Shown one piece after another: positions 27,902 through 36,801 of a DNA stretch of 64,000 bases (positions within the stretch are counted from its first letter, which is position 1; every line of letters starts with the position of its first letter). The notes under the pieces were generated by a model. It did no database searches. It saw only the letters and a list, made by a program, of their open reading frames with translations, and was not told the origin of the DNA. Source of the stretch: Amycolatopsis marina (GTDB lineage: Bacteria; Actinomycetota; Actinomycetes; Mycobacteriales; Pseudonocardiaceae); the NCBI RefSeq assembly GCF_900111885.1, contig NZ_FOKG01000001.1, positions 124,001-188,000 of the forward strand. Direction: 5' to 3'. Both the position numbers and the translations under genes were made by a program.

Positions 27902-28153
27902 TCAGCCGGTACTGACCTTGTCGCGGGCCTTCTCGCTGCCCACGCTGCTCTGCCGGGAGCAGTGCGCACAGCAGAAGAAGTGCCCGTCCACCTCGACTCC
28001 GTGACCGATCACCCGGCACCGGCAGTGCTCACAGATGGGGGCCAGCTGATGGATCGCGCACTCGAACGAGTCGAAGGTGTGCTTCGCGCCGTCGCGGGTG
28101 TGGATCTCGAACGACTGGTCGTAGGTGTTTCCGCAGACTTCGCAGACGTCCAT
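27902..28153 (-). CDS. small zinc-ribbon protein (83 aa)
   Basis: ATG at 28153 follows GAAAGGATC. Several Cys pairs, VCEVCGN, ICEHCRCR and FFCCAHCS, suggest one or two zinc sites. IHTRDGAKHTFDSFECAIHQLAP is the pattern of a short actinobacterial family without known function. Cytosolic. Convergent to the proline operon and divergent from a glutaredoxin-like gene. Confidence 0.75.
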   Translation of the reverse strand: MDVCEVCGNTYDQSFEIHTRDGAKHTFDSFECAIHQLAPICEHCRCRVIGHGVEVDGHFFCCAHCSRQSSVGSEKARDKVSTG

Positions 28154-28239
28154 GGTGATCCTTTCCGTCGTTGCACCATGCTCGGATAGGAATGACCGCA
28201 TACGTCCGGCTCGAAACCCCGGGCGACGAGGAGGCCACG

Positions 28240-28494
28240 ATGACCGCTCCCGACGTCGACCAGCTCACCGTCTACGGCGCGGGCTGGTGCCCGGATGTCC
28301 GGCGCAGCAGGGCACTGCTGGACCGCGAGGGGGTGGCATACAGCTACGTCGACGTCGAGAGCGATGAAGCCGCCGCGGAAGCGGTGCGGCGCCTGCAGGG
28401 TGGCCCGCGACGGATTCCGACCGTCGTCTGGCCCGACGGCACCCACCTGGTGGAGCCGTCCGACGCGGATCTCTCCGCGGCGCTGCGGCGCTGA
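28240..28494 (+). CDS. glutaredoxin/mycoredoxin-like protein with single active-site Cys
   Basis: 84 residues, thioredoxin fold. The active-site loop reads GAGWCPDVRRSRALL: the first Cys is present but the second Cys of the usual C-x-x-C is Val. RRIPTVVWPDG holds the conserved cis-Pro. It may act by a monothiol mechanism with mycothiol, or bind a cofactor. ATG at 28240 follows GAGGAGG. Confidence 0.8.
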   Translation: MTAPDVDQLTVYGAGWCPDVRRSRALLDREGVAYSYVDVESDEAAAEAVRRLQGGPRRIPTVVWPDGTHLVEPSDADLSAALRR

Positions 28495-28506
28495 CGCGGT
28501 CGGGAC

Positions 28507-29295
28507 TCAGCGGCCGGTGAACTCGGCCTGCCTGCGCTCGACGAAGCTGCGCACGCCCTCCTCGGCGTCCGCGCTGCCGACGATGCCGGGCAGCAGCCCC
28601 CGCAGGTGCTCAGCGGCCTCGTGTTCGGAGCCGGACCGCAGCGCGACCCGTGCGTTGGCCAGGGTGCCCTGGACGCCGAGCGGCGCCTGCGCGGCGATCA
28701 ACGCCGCGAGTTCCTTCGCCCGTTCGAGCTGGGTGCCGGCTGGAACCACTTCCTGCACCAGGCCGATCCGGTGGGCCTCCGCCGCGCCGAACTCCTCCCC
28801 TGTGAGCAGGAACCGCATGGCGTTTCCCCAGCCGAGCTGCGCAGGCGCACGTAGTGTCGCGCCGCCGAACGGGATGATGCCGCGACCGATCTCCAACTGC
28901 CGGAACCGCACGTCGTCGGCCGCCACCACGATGTCGCTGGCGAGCGCGAGCTCGATCGAGAGGGTGAAGGCAATTCCCTGCACCGCGAGCACGACGGGTT
29001 TGCCGACCGGCTCCTTCCAGAGTCCGAACGGGTCGTGCTTGCCGTCGCCGGACAGCGCACCGGGCCCGTGCTCCCGAACGGCGGGGAAGACGTCGGTCAG
29101 GTCGAGGCCCGCACTGAAGTGCTCGCCGTGGCCGTGGACGACGCCGACACGCAGCTCGTCGTCCTCGGCGAGCCGGTCGTAGGCGGCACTGAGCTCGGAG
29201 ATCGTCCGCAGGTCCCAGGCGTTGCGCTTGGCGGCCCGGTCGACCCCGATGAGCAGTACATGGCCGTCTCGCTCGACGGTGACCCGATGGGACAT
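28507..29295 (-). CDS. enoyl-CoA hydratase/isomerase
   Basis: 262 residues, crotonase fold. VLAVQGIAFTLSIELALASDIVVAADDVRF contains the oxyanion-hole and helix motif of the family, with REL replaced by RFRQLEIGRGIIPFGGA. At the hydratase glutamate positions it has less typical residues, so the exact reaction (hydration, isomerisation or other) is not certain. ATG at 29295 after AGGAGGAG. Cytosolic, acyl-CoA metabolism. Confidence 0.85.
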   Translation of the reverse strand: MSHRVTVERDGHVLLIGVDRAAKRNAWDLRTISELSAAYDRLAEDDELRVGVVHGHGEHFSAGLDLTDVFPAVREHGPGALSGDGKHDPFGLWKEPVGKPVVLAVQGIAFTLSIELALASDIVVAADDVRFRQLEIGRGIIPFGGATLRAPAQLGWGNAMRFLLTGEEFGAAEAHRIGLVQEVVPAGTQLERAKELAALIAAQAPLGVQGTLANARVALRSGSEHEAAEHLRGLLPGIVGSADAEEGVRSFVERRQAEFTGR

Positions 29296-29355
29296 GGCGC
29301 TCCTCCTGTTGTCCGGACGCAGGCGACCTACTCGCCGGTAACTACCGGCGCCACC

Positions 29356-30345
29356 CTAGCGGTTCGGCGTGAGGACGACCTTGCCGGTTGTCGCCCTGCC
29401 CTCCAGTGCGGCGTGTGCGGAAGCGGCTTCGGCGAGCGGGAAGGGCTCGTGCACAACAGGCGACAAGCGCCCCTGCGCGAGTGCGGCGAGGGATTCGGTC
29501 TCCAGACCGCGAAGTCCGCCGGGACGGCGCAGCAGCCGAGGGCCGACGGCGACGGCTGCGGTTAGTCCGCGCGAGTAGAGAATCTCGGTGGTGATCCGGA
29601 TGGGCTCGCCCGACGACCAGCCGAACGTGATCACCCTGCCGCCGATGCCCAGCATTTCGAGCGCGGTCTGCCCAACGGTGCCGCCGACGCCGTCGAGTAC
29701 CACGCTGGGTTCACGTCCGTCCAGTGTGGACCGAACCGTCGCCGACCAATCCTCGCCGGAGTAGTCCACCGCCGCATCAGCTCCGAGTGAACGGATCAGT
29801 TCCACCTTGTCCTGCCCGCGCGCGAGGCCGATCACCATCGCACCGACCCGCCGCGCCTCCTGCACCAGCAGGGTGCCGATGCCGCCGGCCGCGGCCGGAA
29901 CCAGCACGACGTCGTCCGCCGAGAGCGCGGCGACGTGCAGGATGCCCACGGCGGTGCGGCCGGTACCGATCATGGCCACCGCCGCGGCGAAGTCGACCTC
30001 GGCGGACAGTTCGTGCAGCGAGGAGGCCGCGACCACCGCGAGTTCGGCGTAACCACCGCTGGCTGGTCCGAGGTGCGCGACGACCCGCTTACCGAGCCAG
30101 TACCCGTCCACCCCCGCGCCCAGTTCGTCCACCACTCCGGCCACCTCCCTGCCGGGAGTCATCGGCAGTTCGGGCAACGGGAACGGACCACCGTTCGTGC
30201 CCGAGCGAATGGTGGTGTCGAGCAGGTGTACACCCGCCACGGCGACCCTGATCCGCACCTGCCCTTCGGCGGGCGCGGGGTCCTGCACCTCTTCCTGGCG
30301 GAGCCTGTCGGCTGGACCGAACTCGTGCTGCCGAATCGCGCGCAT
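29356..30345 (-). CDS. zinc-independent quinone oxidoreductase (MDR superfamily)
   Basis: 329 residues. GroES-like N-terminal half and a Rossmann half with VPAAAGGIGTLLVQEARRVG binding NADPH. The structural and catalytic zinc ligands of alcohol dehydrogenases are missing, which places it with quinone reductase (QorA)-like enzymes. Likely reduces quinones or enones with NADPH. Single gene. Confidence 0.87.
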   Translation of the reverse strand: MRAIRQHEFGPADRLRQEEVQDPAPAEGQVRIRVAVAGVHLLDTTIRSGTNGGPFPLPELPMTPGREVAGVVDELGAGVDGYWLGKRVVAHLGPASGGYAELAVVAASSLHELSAEVDFAAAVAMIGTGRTAVGILHVAALSADDVVLVPAAAGGIGTLLVQEARRVGAMVIGLARGQDKVELIRSLGADAAVDYSGEDWSATVRSTLDGREPSVVLDGVGGTVGQTALEMLGIGGRVITFGWSSGEPIRITTEILYSRGLTAAVAVGPRLLRRPGGLRGLETESLAALAQGRLSPVVHEPFPLAEAASAHAALEGRATTGKVVLTPNR

Positions 30346-30644
30346 TCACGTCTCCACAACTTCTGGCCACGGCTGTCCCGCTGGCGCCGAAGCCAAAGCT
30401 ATGACTTCGACATTGGTTGAGGTCAAGACGAATGCTGAAACTCACAGTCAGTGACATCACCCACGACAAAGAGAAGTGTTAGCAGGTCAGGGTGTCGCGA
30501 TTGCGTCAGTCACAGATGTCGATGTTTACCCCGAGTGACAGGTAGCGTGGCGGAGCCTTGGCGAGCACCAGGGCTCTCGATCATCTCGTCCGCCGGGCCC
30601 GCACCACTGAGCGCGCATCCCGGCTCCCTGTGAAAGGACCTCTC
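30346..30644. other. divergent promoter region
   Basis: About 300 bases with no gene. It must hold the promoters of the quinone reductase gene and the MFS gene. No clear dyad recognised. Confidence 0.4.
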
Positions 30645-31928
30645 TTGCGGCGAAATCTGCCGCCGATGCTTCGTGCGCTCGGAAATCACAACTACCGGCT
30701 CTGGGCCACGGCTGACCTCATCTCGGTCACCGGATCCTGGATGCAGGTACTCGGCCTGAACTGGGTGGTGATGGATCGGACCGGGTCCGCCACCTCGGTC
30801 GGAATATCCGTGTTGTTGAGCACCCTGCCGTCGCTGCTTCTCGGCCCATGGGCGGGCGCGCTCGCCGACCGGTTCAAACCCCAGCGGATCATCGTGCTGG
30901 GCGAGTCGTTACACCTGATCATCGCGCTACTCCTCGCGCTGATGGTCTTCACTCACGTGCCGTTGACCGCCATCTACGCACTCACCGTGGTGTCCGGGCT
31001 CATCGGCACCTTCGAGGGGCCCGCCCTGGGCCGGTTCGCGGGCCAGGTGGTGCCGCGTCAGGACCTTGGCAACGCACTCGCGCTGAACTCGATCATCAGC
31101 TCGTCCGGCCGGGTGCTGGGCATGAGCCTGGCGGGTGTGCTGGCCGCCGTGATGGGGGCCGCCCTGCTGTTCGTGTTCAACGCCGTGACGTTCATCGCGG
31201 TGATCGTCACGATCCTGGTGATGCGCAAGGAAGAACTGCACGAACTGGCGGTGAGCACCGCGGAACGCGCGGGGGTGCGGGCGGGCCTCACGTATCTGCG
31301 CAGACAGCGCGTGCTGGTGTTGCTGTTCGCCCTCGGCTTCGTCCTGTCCAGCCTGGGCCGGAACTATCAGGTGACCATGGCCGCGATGACCCAGGGACCG
31401 CTGGGCACGGGTGCCGCCGGTTACGGAATGCTGTCGTCGATCTTCGCCGTCGGCACCGTGGTCGGCGGGCTCATCGCGGCTCGTGCGCGTGAGCTCACCA
31501 TCCCCCTCCTGCTCGGCGCGGCCGCCGTCACCAGCGTGCTGCAGGCCGCCAGTGGGTTGATTCCCGGGATGCTCGGGTTCGCCGCGCTGATCCTGCCGAT
31601 CGCGGCAGGAGCTGTGCTGATCGACACGACGAAGACCACGCTGTTGCAGTTGGGCTGCGCCGACGACATGCGCGGGCGGGTGCTCGCCGTCGAAGGTGCG
31701 ATCGCGGCGGCAGCTGGTGCGGCGGGCGCTCCGCTGCTGGGCTGGTTGTGCGACCGGCTCGGACCGGAACCGGCTCTGCTGATGGCGGGTCTCGCCACAC
31801 TCGTCGCCACCGGGATCGCCGCGACCGCTCTGCGCAAGCCACGCCGTGCCGAGGCTGAGGCTGAGGCTGCGGCCGAGACGCCCGTGTCCGACACGCCCGC
31901 GCCCGCGCTGGCAGTTGCGGCAGCCTGA
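30645..31928 (+). CDS. MFS exporter (EntS/MFS_3 type)
   Basis: 427 residues from TTG at 30645, which has GAAAGGA seven bases ahead. Twelve helices; LGNHNYRLWATADLISVTGSW and WAGALADRFKPQRI are typical of the enterobactin exporter-like group. The C-terminus is a repeating Ala/Glu tail. Exports an unknown compound, perhaps a siderophore or drug. A longer frame starts at 30558 but has no ribosome site. Confidence 0.85.
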   Translation: MRRNLPPMLRALGNHNYRLWATADLISVTGSWMQVLGLNWVVMDRTGSATSVGISVLLSTLPSLLLGPWAGALADRFKPQRIIVLGESLHLIIALLLALMVFTHVPLTAIYALTVVSGLIGTFEGPALGRFAGQVVPRQDLGNALALNSIISSSGRVLGMSLAGVLAAVMGAALLFVFNAVTFIAVIVTILVMRKEELHELAVSTAERAGVRAGLTYLRRQRVLVLLFALGFVLSSLGRNYQVTMAAMTQGPLGTGAAGYGMLSSIFAVGTVVGGLIAARARELTIPLLLGAAAVTSVLQAASGLIPGMLGFAALILPIAAGAVLIDTTKTTLLQLGCADDMRGRVLAVEGAIAAAAGAAGAPLLGWLCDRLGPEPALLMAGLATLVATGIAATALRKPRRAEAEAEAAAETPVSDTPAPALAVAAA

Positions 31929-31933
31929 GGCGA

Positions 31934-32380
31934 TCACGCGGGAACGGGCTCGCTTCGTCCGTGGCCGACCGGAACGCGGGCATACGCCGCGAGTTCGGCA
32001 TCGAGGCCGTCCTCGGCGTCCGCACGGCGGAGCCGGGACGGCCGCGCCTGGCCAGGCCAGCGGCCGTTGAAGATCGCCTCCACGAAGGCGGCGACAGCCT
32101 CGGGCGGGGGAAGAACCCGTTCGCCGAGGTGGGACAACACGACGAGGCTGAGGCCGCTGTGTGAGTCGACACCGACGGCCCAGCCGTGTTCCTCGTCCCA
32201 GACCAGTGCCGTGTTCCTGGTCGGAAAGGCTGCCAGACGTCGTTGCAGATCGAGGTACGCGCCTGCGGGCGCGTCGAGTTCGTAGTACCCCTGGGCGGCG
32301 TCGAGGCCGAGTTCGCGGGCGACAAGCCGTAGGTACTGCGCCAGTCCCTTGGCGGCCGCGCTGTGCGGATCGGTCAGCAT
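31934..32380 (-). CDS. DUF6292-like protein
   Basis: 148 residues. YYELDAPAGAYLDLQRRLAAF and TALVWDEEHGWAVGVDSHSGLSLVVLSHLGE are typical of a small alpha/beta actinobacterial family I recognise as DUF6292 (from memory). Cytosolic, function unknown. Convergent with the MFS gene, six bases apart. Confidence 0.65.
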   Translation of the reverse strand: MLTDPHSAAAKGLAQYLRLVARELGLDAAQGYYELDAPAGAYLDLQRRLAAFPTRNTALVWDEEHGWAVGVDSHSGLSLVVLSHLGERVLPPPEAVAAFVEAIFNGRWPGQARPSRLRRADAEDGLDAELAAYARVPVGHGRSEPVPA

Positions 32381-32488
32381 GTTTTCTCTCCGGCGGAGCG
32401 ATCGTCGGTCGTGCTGTTTCGCTGTTTCAGGTACCCAGGTGCGCGCAGATCATGCCTGTGACGTCGGACTCGTGTTTAGCTGATCGAC

Positions 32489-33337
32489 ATGAAATTCGAG
32501 TCGGTGGCCGATGAGCTCTACGGTGCCGCGCGGGAGGAGTTCATCGCGCTGCGGGACGAGCGTGCTGCCGAGGCGAAAGCGGCGGGCCGACAGCAGTTGG
32601 CGACGAAAATCCGAGGACTGCGCAAGCCGACGACCGCGGCCTGGCTCGCCAACCAGCTGGCCAGACAACGCGCGGCGGAGATCGGCAGGCTCGAACAGCT
32701 CGGCGAGGCGCTGCGCAGGGCGCACACCGAACTGGCCGGAGAGGAATTGCGCAACCTGTCGCGACAACGGCATGAGCTGATCGAGGCTTTGACGGACGAG
32801 GCGCGGGCCGTGGGCCGGGAGCTCGGCACGCCGGTCAGCGATGCGGTGGCGCAGGAGCTCGCCGAAACCCTGGAGACGGCGCTCGGCGATCCCGGCGCCG
32901 CCCGGACTCTCGCGCAGGGCAGGCTGACCAGCTCACTGCACCCCGGAGAAGGTTTGTCAGAGCGCTGGCTGTCCGCCGCGACCGCCGCCCCGAGGAGGAC
33001 CGCCACCCAGCGACCTCCCGCAGCTCGGCCGTACGGAAGCAAACCAGCTCCCACCAAGCGACCCCAGGACGACAGGGCGGCACAGGTCAAAGAGGACAGA
33101 CAAAGGGAGAAGGAGGCGCAGCGGGCAGAAGCCGCACGTCTTCGTGCCGCACGCGAGAAAGCACGGAAGACGGTGCGCGAAGCGAAAAAGGCCCGTGACG
33201 ATGCCAGTAAGCGGCTGCGGGAAGCCGAACGGGCCGAGGAGAAGGCACGCCGCGCTACGGAAGCCGCGAGAGCGGATGCCGAGAAGACCGAGCAGGCGCT
33301 CGCCGAGGCCGAGACGAACCTCGCCGGCCTGGACTGA
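32489..33337 (+). CDS. coiled-coil protein of unknown function
   Basis: 282 residues. A helical N-terminal part beginning MKFESVADELYGAAREEFIA and containing LRKPTTAAWLANQLAR is conserved in actinobacteria. The last 90 residues are an almost pure Ala/Lys/Glu/Arg coiled coil. No membrane segment. The start follows TTTAGCTG by about seven bases, suggesting a leaderless message. Not a TolA homologue despite similar composition. Confidence 0.75.
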   Translation: MKFESVADELYGAAREEFIALRDERAAEAKAAGRQQLATKIRGLRKPTTAAWLANQLARQRAAEIGRLEQLGEALRRAHTELAGEELRNLSRQRHELIEALTDEARAVGRELGTPVSDAVAQELAETLETALGDPGAARTLAQGRLTSSLHPGEGLSERWLSAATAAPRRTATQRPPAARPYGSKPAPTKRPQDDRAAQVKEDRQREKEAQRAEAARLRAAREKARKTVREAKKARDDASKRLREAERAEEKARRATEAARADAEKTEQALAEAETNLAGLD

Positions 33338-33444
33338 CACGGCGGACGGCGCCCGCCTCGTTTACCACCGCGACTCAGGGGTAACCCGCTGTTGTTCGAC
33401 GCAGAATCGCAGCGAACGACAGTGTTCGCCCCAAGGAGGAAACG

Positions 33445-33906
33445 ATGAGCACCGTAACGAAATCGGTGGATGTCGACGTGCCGGTGCGCACCGCGTACAA
33501 CCAGTGGACGCAGTTCGAGTCGTTCCCCGAGTTCATGGAAGGCGTCGAGCGGGTCGAGCAGCGCGACGACCAGCACACCCACTGGGTGGTCAAGGTCGGC
33601 GGGGCCACGCGTGAGTTCGACGCGACCATCACCGAACAGCACCCGGACGAGCGCGTCGCCTGGACGACCGATTCCGGGCCGAAGCACGCAGGGGTGATCA
33701 CCTTCCACCGGCTGGACGAGGGCAAGACCCGAGTCACGGCCCAGATGGACATCGACCCGGAGGGCTTCACCGAGAACGTCGCCGACAAACTGGGGGTCGT
33801 GGACGCCAGGGTGTCCGGCGACCTGAAGCGCTTCAAGAGCTTCATCGAGGAGCGCGGCCGGGAGACCGGTTCCTGGCGCGGTGACGTGGACCGTCCTGGT
33901 AGCTGA
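33445..33906 (+). CDS. SRPBCC-family protein (polyketide cyclase/START-like)
   Basis: 153 residues. Opens STVTKSVDVDVPVRTAYNQW and continues FESFPEFMEGVERVEQ, the standard signature of helix-grip proteins related to coenzyme Q-binding Coq10 and polyketide cyclases. Binds a hydrophobic ligand; function unknown. ATG at 33445 follows AAGGAGGAAACG. A strong terminator follows at 33931. Confidence 0.85.
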   Translation: MSTVTKSVDVDVPVRTAYNQWTQFESFPEFMEGVERVEQRDDQHTHWVVKVGGATREFDATITEQHPDERVAWTTDSGPKHAGVITFHRLDEGKTRVTAQMDIDPEGFTENVADKLGVVDARVSGDLKRFKSFIEERGRETGSWRGDVDRPGS

Positions 33907-33930
33907 CCTGGCGGACCAATCCCGCCGCGG

Positions 33931-33968
33931 CACCACTCCGGAACCCGCTCGGGTGTTCCGGAGTGGTG
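33931..33968. terminator. 14-bp hairpin terminator
   Basis: CACCACTCCGGAAC pairs perfectly with GTTCCGGAGTGGTG (33955-33968), loop 10 nt. It separates the SRPBCC gene from the tRNA gene. Confidence 0.8.
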
Positions 33969-34003
33969 CTCACTCGCTGTAGGGCACCCGTTAGACTGGC
34001 GGA

Positions 34004-34076
34004 GGGCCGCTAGCTCAGTTGGTAGAGCAAGGGACTTTTAATCCCTGGGTCCAGGGTTCGAGCCCCTGGCGGCCCA
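34004..34076 (+). tRNA. tRNA-Lys (anticodon TTT)
   Basis: 73 bases folding as a full cloverleaf: acceptor GGGCCGC/GCGGCCC, D-arm GCTC/GAGC, anticodon stem AGGGA/TCCCT with loop CTTTTAA (anticodon 34037-34039), T-arm CAGGG/CCCTG with TTCGAGC. CCA is not encoded. A decayed integrase lies 90 bases away, so the 3' end is a likely integration site. Confidence 0.97.
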
Positions 34077-34166
34077 CAACCTCAACATGTCTGCTGACCA
34101 GCGGTTATGTACCGTTTTGTCGATAGTGTGTCGGGCCGGGTGATCATGGCTGGTCTCGCTGTGGGC

Positions 34167-34905
34167 TCATCGAGGGCCCGAGGCCGTGAACAGCGGTTTT
34201 CTTCGCTCAGCAGGACCTTTTGGGGCAGTGTTCAGCCCTGGCTCTGAGCCTTTCGGTTTGGGAACTAGAAGTAGCGTTCGGCGGCAATTAGTCGTGTTGA
34301 AGGTGTCGTCTGCCACAGCAGCCACCTGTCGACGGATCGTCGCCTTACGAGGTCGCCGTGCACGTAGGTGGGTCCCGGTGGTGCGGGCGGCGTCGAGTAC
34401 CAGGCGTGCGGTGGCCTCGGCGGACTGCCGAGCCAGGCTGGGCAAGACGCTGGTGTAGGTGTCGGCGGTGAGCAGAATCCTGGAGTGCCCGAGCATTGCT
34501 TGCACCGTCTTGAGGTCGTTGCCCGCTGCCAGTGACAGGCAGGCCGCGCCGTGCCGCCGGTCGTGCAGCCGGATCGGCGGTAGTCCTGATTCCGTGTTGA
34601 GCCTGCGGAACAGGTGGCTCACCGAGTCGGGCCTGATCAGCTCACCTTGGCGACCGGGGAAGAGGTATCCGACTGGTTCGTAGAGCAGGGGGTGCGATGG
34701 CTGTCGCGGTAGCGGCGTAAGACGGCCGTGGTGCCGTGATCGAGGGCGATAACCCGGTTGCTGGCTTCGCTCTTCGGTTTCCCGATCTCCAGCCGGGTGC
34801 CCAGCCACAGCTGAAGCCACGCACGACTTCACCAGACGACCCTCCTGCCCCTTGATGATGAGCAGCCCTGCGACGTGTGTGTCTGCGGCCACCCGGTTGG
34901 GTGAC
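34167..34905 (-). pseudogene. tyrosine integrase, frameshifted (ICE/AICE remnant)
   Basis: C-terminal catalytic part reads DSVSHLFRRLNTESGLPPI, then HDRRHG (normally HDLRHG), AMLGHS and DTYTSVLP, the conserved HxxR, H and tyrosine motifs of phage-type integrases. The preceding part, WLQLWLGTRLEIGKPKSEA to VLRRYRDSHRTP, is in a different frame, with a break near 34690, and the N-terminus is gone. It lies next to tRNA-Lys, the usual attachment site for actinomycete integrative elements. The element has decayed and no second attachment copy was found in the window. Confidence 0.8.
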
Positions 34906-35018
34906 AAAATTTCCGGTGCGGGCGAACAAGCTGGCAACAGAGCTTGCCGCGGGTATCCGCGCGGATCGGTGGCCCCTGCCTGGACCGATAGCGACATGGT
35001 GCAATCGCGATTGTGCAC

Positions 35019-35445
35019 CGGGGCAAGCCTCCTGAGCCGGGACGAGTTCGCCGCAGTGCACGCGGAAGGCTAGCGCGGGGCCGTGGACCTTGCGCACGTC
35101 GTTCAGCTGGCCCGCTGCCGATGATCGGCGCGACTTGATCATTTCAAACACCCCTGGTTAACGGCTTAAAAACCATTCTTAGGGAAGAGTTAGCGAAGAA
35201 ATGACCAAGTGTGGTAATGGTAGGCATATGTCACCCATTTGGCGGTTCGACCATGTTGTTGAACAGGTGGAACATAGATTCCTGTCGCACAGGAAATTCG
35301 CGTTCCAGCCTCTGCACCATCAGGTTGACGCGGCGCGATAAACGCCTGAAGGGCATCGAAGACCGCGATTAAATCGTCACCAAACCACAACAGGACGTCT
35401 CGCCGGGAAATTGATCTAATTTCTAGATGAAGGGACTGGTAAATC
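35019..35445. other. AT-richer region in the island
   Basis: About 430 bases, clearly lower in GC than the rest, probably part of the acquired island. A minus-strand frame of 104 codons (35190-35504) looks partly protein-like (RRDVLLWFGDDLIAVFDALQ) but overlaps the signal peptide of the next gene and has a poor ribosome site, so it is not called as a gene. Confidence 0.4.
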
Positions 35446-36027
35446 GTGCGTAAATCTCGCGGCAGATTGGCAGCAATCAGCTTGATGGCGGCTGGCTCGC
35501 TCATTTTCGGGACGGCCTCCGCGCAAGCGGAAGGATCCCCTGACCCGTCGGCTGTAAAGAGTGACGCGGCCCCCGATCTTGAGACGATCGACGAGCTGGA
35601 CCTCTCGTCCGGATACTTTGCTCCGGCACCAGCGACGCTGACGCCTCAGGCTGAATCGCCAGTCATCACAGCGGGCGATTGCCAATACAAGCAGGCCGTG
35701 GACAACGCGCACGTCACAAGGGGCGAGGCGCCGGTGCATGGCTGGTGGATCAAGTGGGCCGGCTCATGCCCCAGCACAGCGACGACTACCGTCTACCTCC
35801 AGGCTTACTGGTGTGATCAGCTTGGCTGCCGGTGGGTCACGGTTCGGTCCAATTCGCGTTCGGCCGGACCGGGGACCAGTAAGCGGGCGAACGCCAGGAG
35901 TGCTTGCGCGTCCACAACCAGGACTGTCGGATGGCGGGGTGCGTCCGACGTCGACTTGGACTGGCAGGTCGACCCGTCGGGCCTGACCTATTCTGGTTAT
36001 CAGAACCTGTACTGCTCACCCAGCTAG
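35446..36027 (+). CDS. secreted small protein with several Cys, unknown function
   Basis: 193 residues with a clear signal peptide, MRKSRGRLAAISLMAAGSL... ending TASA before QAEGS. The mature part has a Pro/Ala-rich start and an aromatic, Cys-containing end (about residues 85-193, Cys in GDCQY, GSCPS, YWCDQLGCRW and LYCSPS) that could form disulfides outside the cell. GTG start. Codon use is lower in GC than neighbours, a sign of transfer. The next gene follows 17 bases later, so the two form a unit in the island. Not recognised. Confidence 0.6.
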   Translation: MRKSRGRLAAISLMAAGSLIFGTASAQAEGSPDPSAVKSDAAPDLETIDELDLSSGYFAPAPATLTPQAESPVITAGDCQYKQAVDNAHVTRGEAPVHGWWIKWAGSCPSTATTTVYLQAYWCDQLGCRWVTVRSNSRSAGPGTSKRANARSACASTTRTVGWRGASDVDLDWQVDPSGLTYSGYQNLYCSPS

Positions 36028-36044
36028 TCATCGGGAGTTCTGCC

Positions 36045-36524
36045 ATGGATACAGCGACAGGGGGTTGGTCTCCCGTCCCCGAGTCGTGGACGGGCTCAGG
36101 TCGGCTACCGCCCGGCCCGGACGCGTCCGCGAAAGACGGAGCTGTCGTCGCCGTCGGAGCTGTCTGCGATGTCGCTGTTCCGTGGAACGAGTCGACCGGT
36201 CAGATCAGTTTCGCCCTCAGCGAGTACCTCGACCTGGAATCCGGCAAGCGGGTGGTACTTCACAGCGAGCGTGGCGTCACAGTGGGTGTGCGCGGCGGTT
36301 ACTCTTCGAGCTTCACCGCACGTGAGCTCCGTGACTTCTTCCTCGGAGCCCTACTGCCGGACGAGGGAGACGATGACCCCGAGGAGCCGCACCCTTGGAC
36401 GTGGCTGGCCGAACTCGCCGCAACCCGTGGAGTCACGGTCACACCCGAGGAGCTCAAGTCCCTCCCGTACGAACTCGAGTTTCGCCCCGCAGTGCAAACA
36501 CTCATCCGATCAGACGAGCCCTGA
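36045..36524 (+). CDS. hypothetical cytosolic protein, partner of the secreted protein
   Basis: 159 residues, ATG at 36045 with GGGAG before it. No signal peptide or membrane helix; acidic and mixed alpha/beta, with VPWNESTGQISFALSEYLDLE and a stretch DEGDDDPEEPHP. Operon with the secreted protein. A cytosolic protein next to a secreted one may suggest an immunity-like or chaperone role, but no motif supports it. Not recognised. Confidence 0.55.
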   Translation: MDTATGGWSPVPESWTGSGRLPPGPDASAKDGAVVAVGAVCDVAVPWNESTGQISFALSEYLDLESGKRVVLHSERGVTVGVRGGYSSSFTARELRDFFLGALLPDEGDDDPEEPHPWTWLAELAATRGVTVTPEELKSLPYELEFRPAVQTLIRSDEP

Positions 36525-36622
36525 CCTCTTCAACAGGGACCAGATTGTCGAGTCCCGGTCACCTACTTTGTGATCTTGGCCGGTGAAGACGGACGCGGCC
36601 GCCAATTGATCATGAATGGCTT

Positions 36623-36790
36623 GTGAGGACTACTCAAGATCGTGTGGCGGCCGAAGGGTCCAGCGTAGACCCTGACCGGTGGCGGGAGATCTTTGACGGG
36701 GTGATGTCCCGGGTGGCGGGCCGGTTCGCCACCCGGGTGGAGCCGCGTCGGCGAGCGCTGGTGCTGGGATTGTTGCGAAATCGACCGAGG
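36623..36790 (+). mobile_element. IS701-family transposase N-terminal remnant
   Basis: Codes RWREIFDGVMSRVAGRFA then VEPRRRALVLGLL, the start of IS701-family transposases (WRxxFDxLMxRIAxRFxRVEPRRRA). It stops matching after LGLL, where the next element remnant joins. Confidence 0.7.
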
Positions 36791-36801
36791 AACCATGAAC
36801 A

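Noticed and set aside
35190..35504. 104-codon minus-strand frame with partly protein-like sequence
   Set aside because: It overlaps the signal-peptide part of the plus-strand gene, and its ribosome site is too far from the start. The plus-strand reading has a clear signal peptide.
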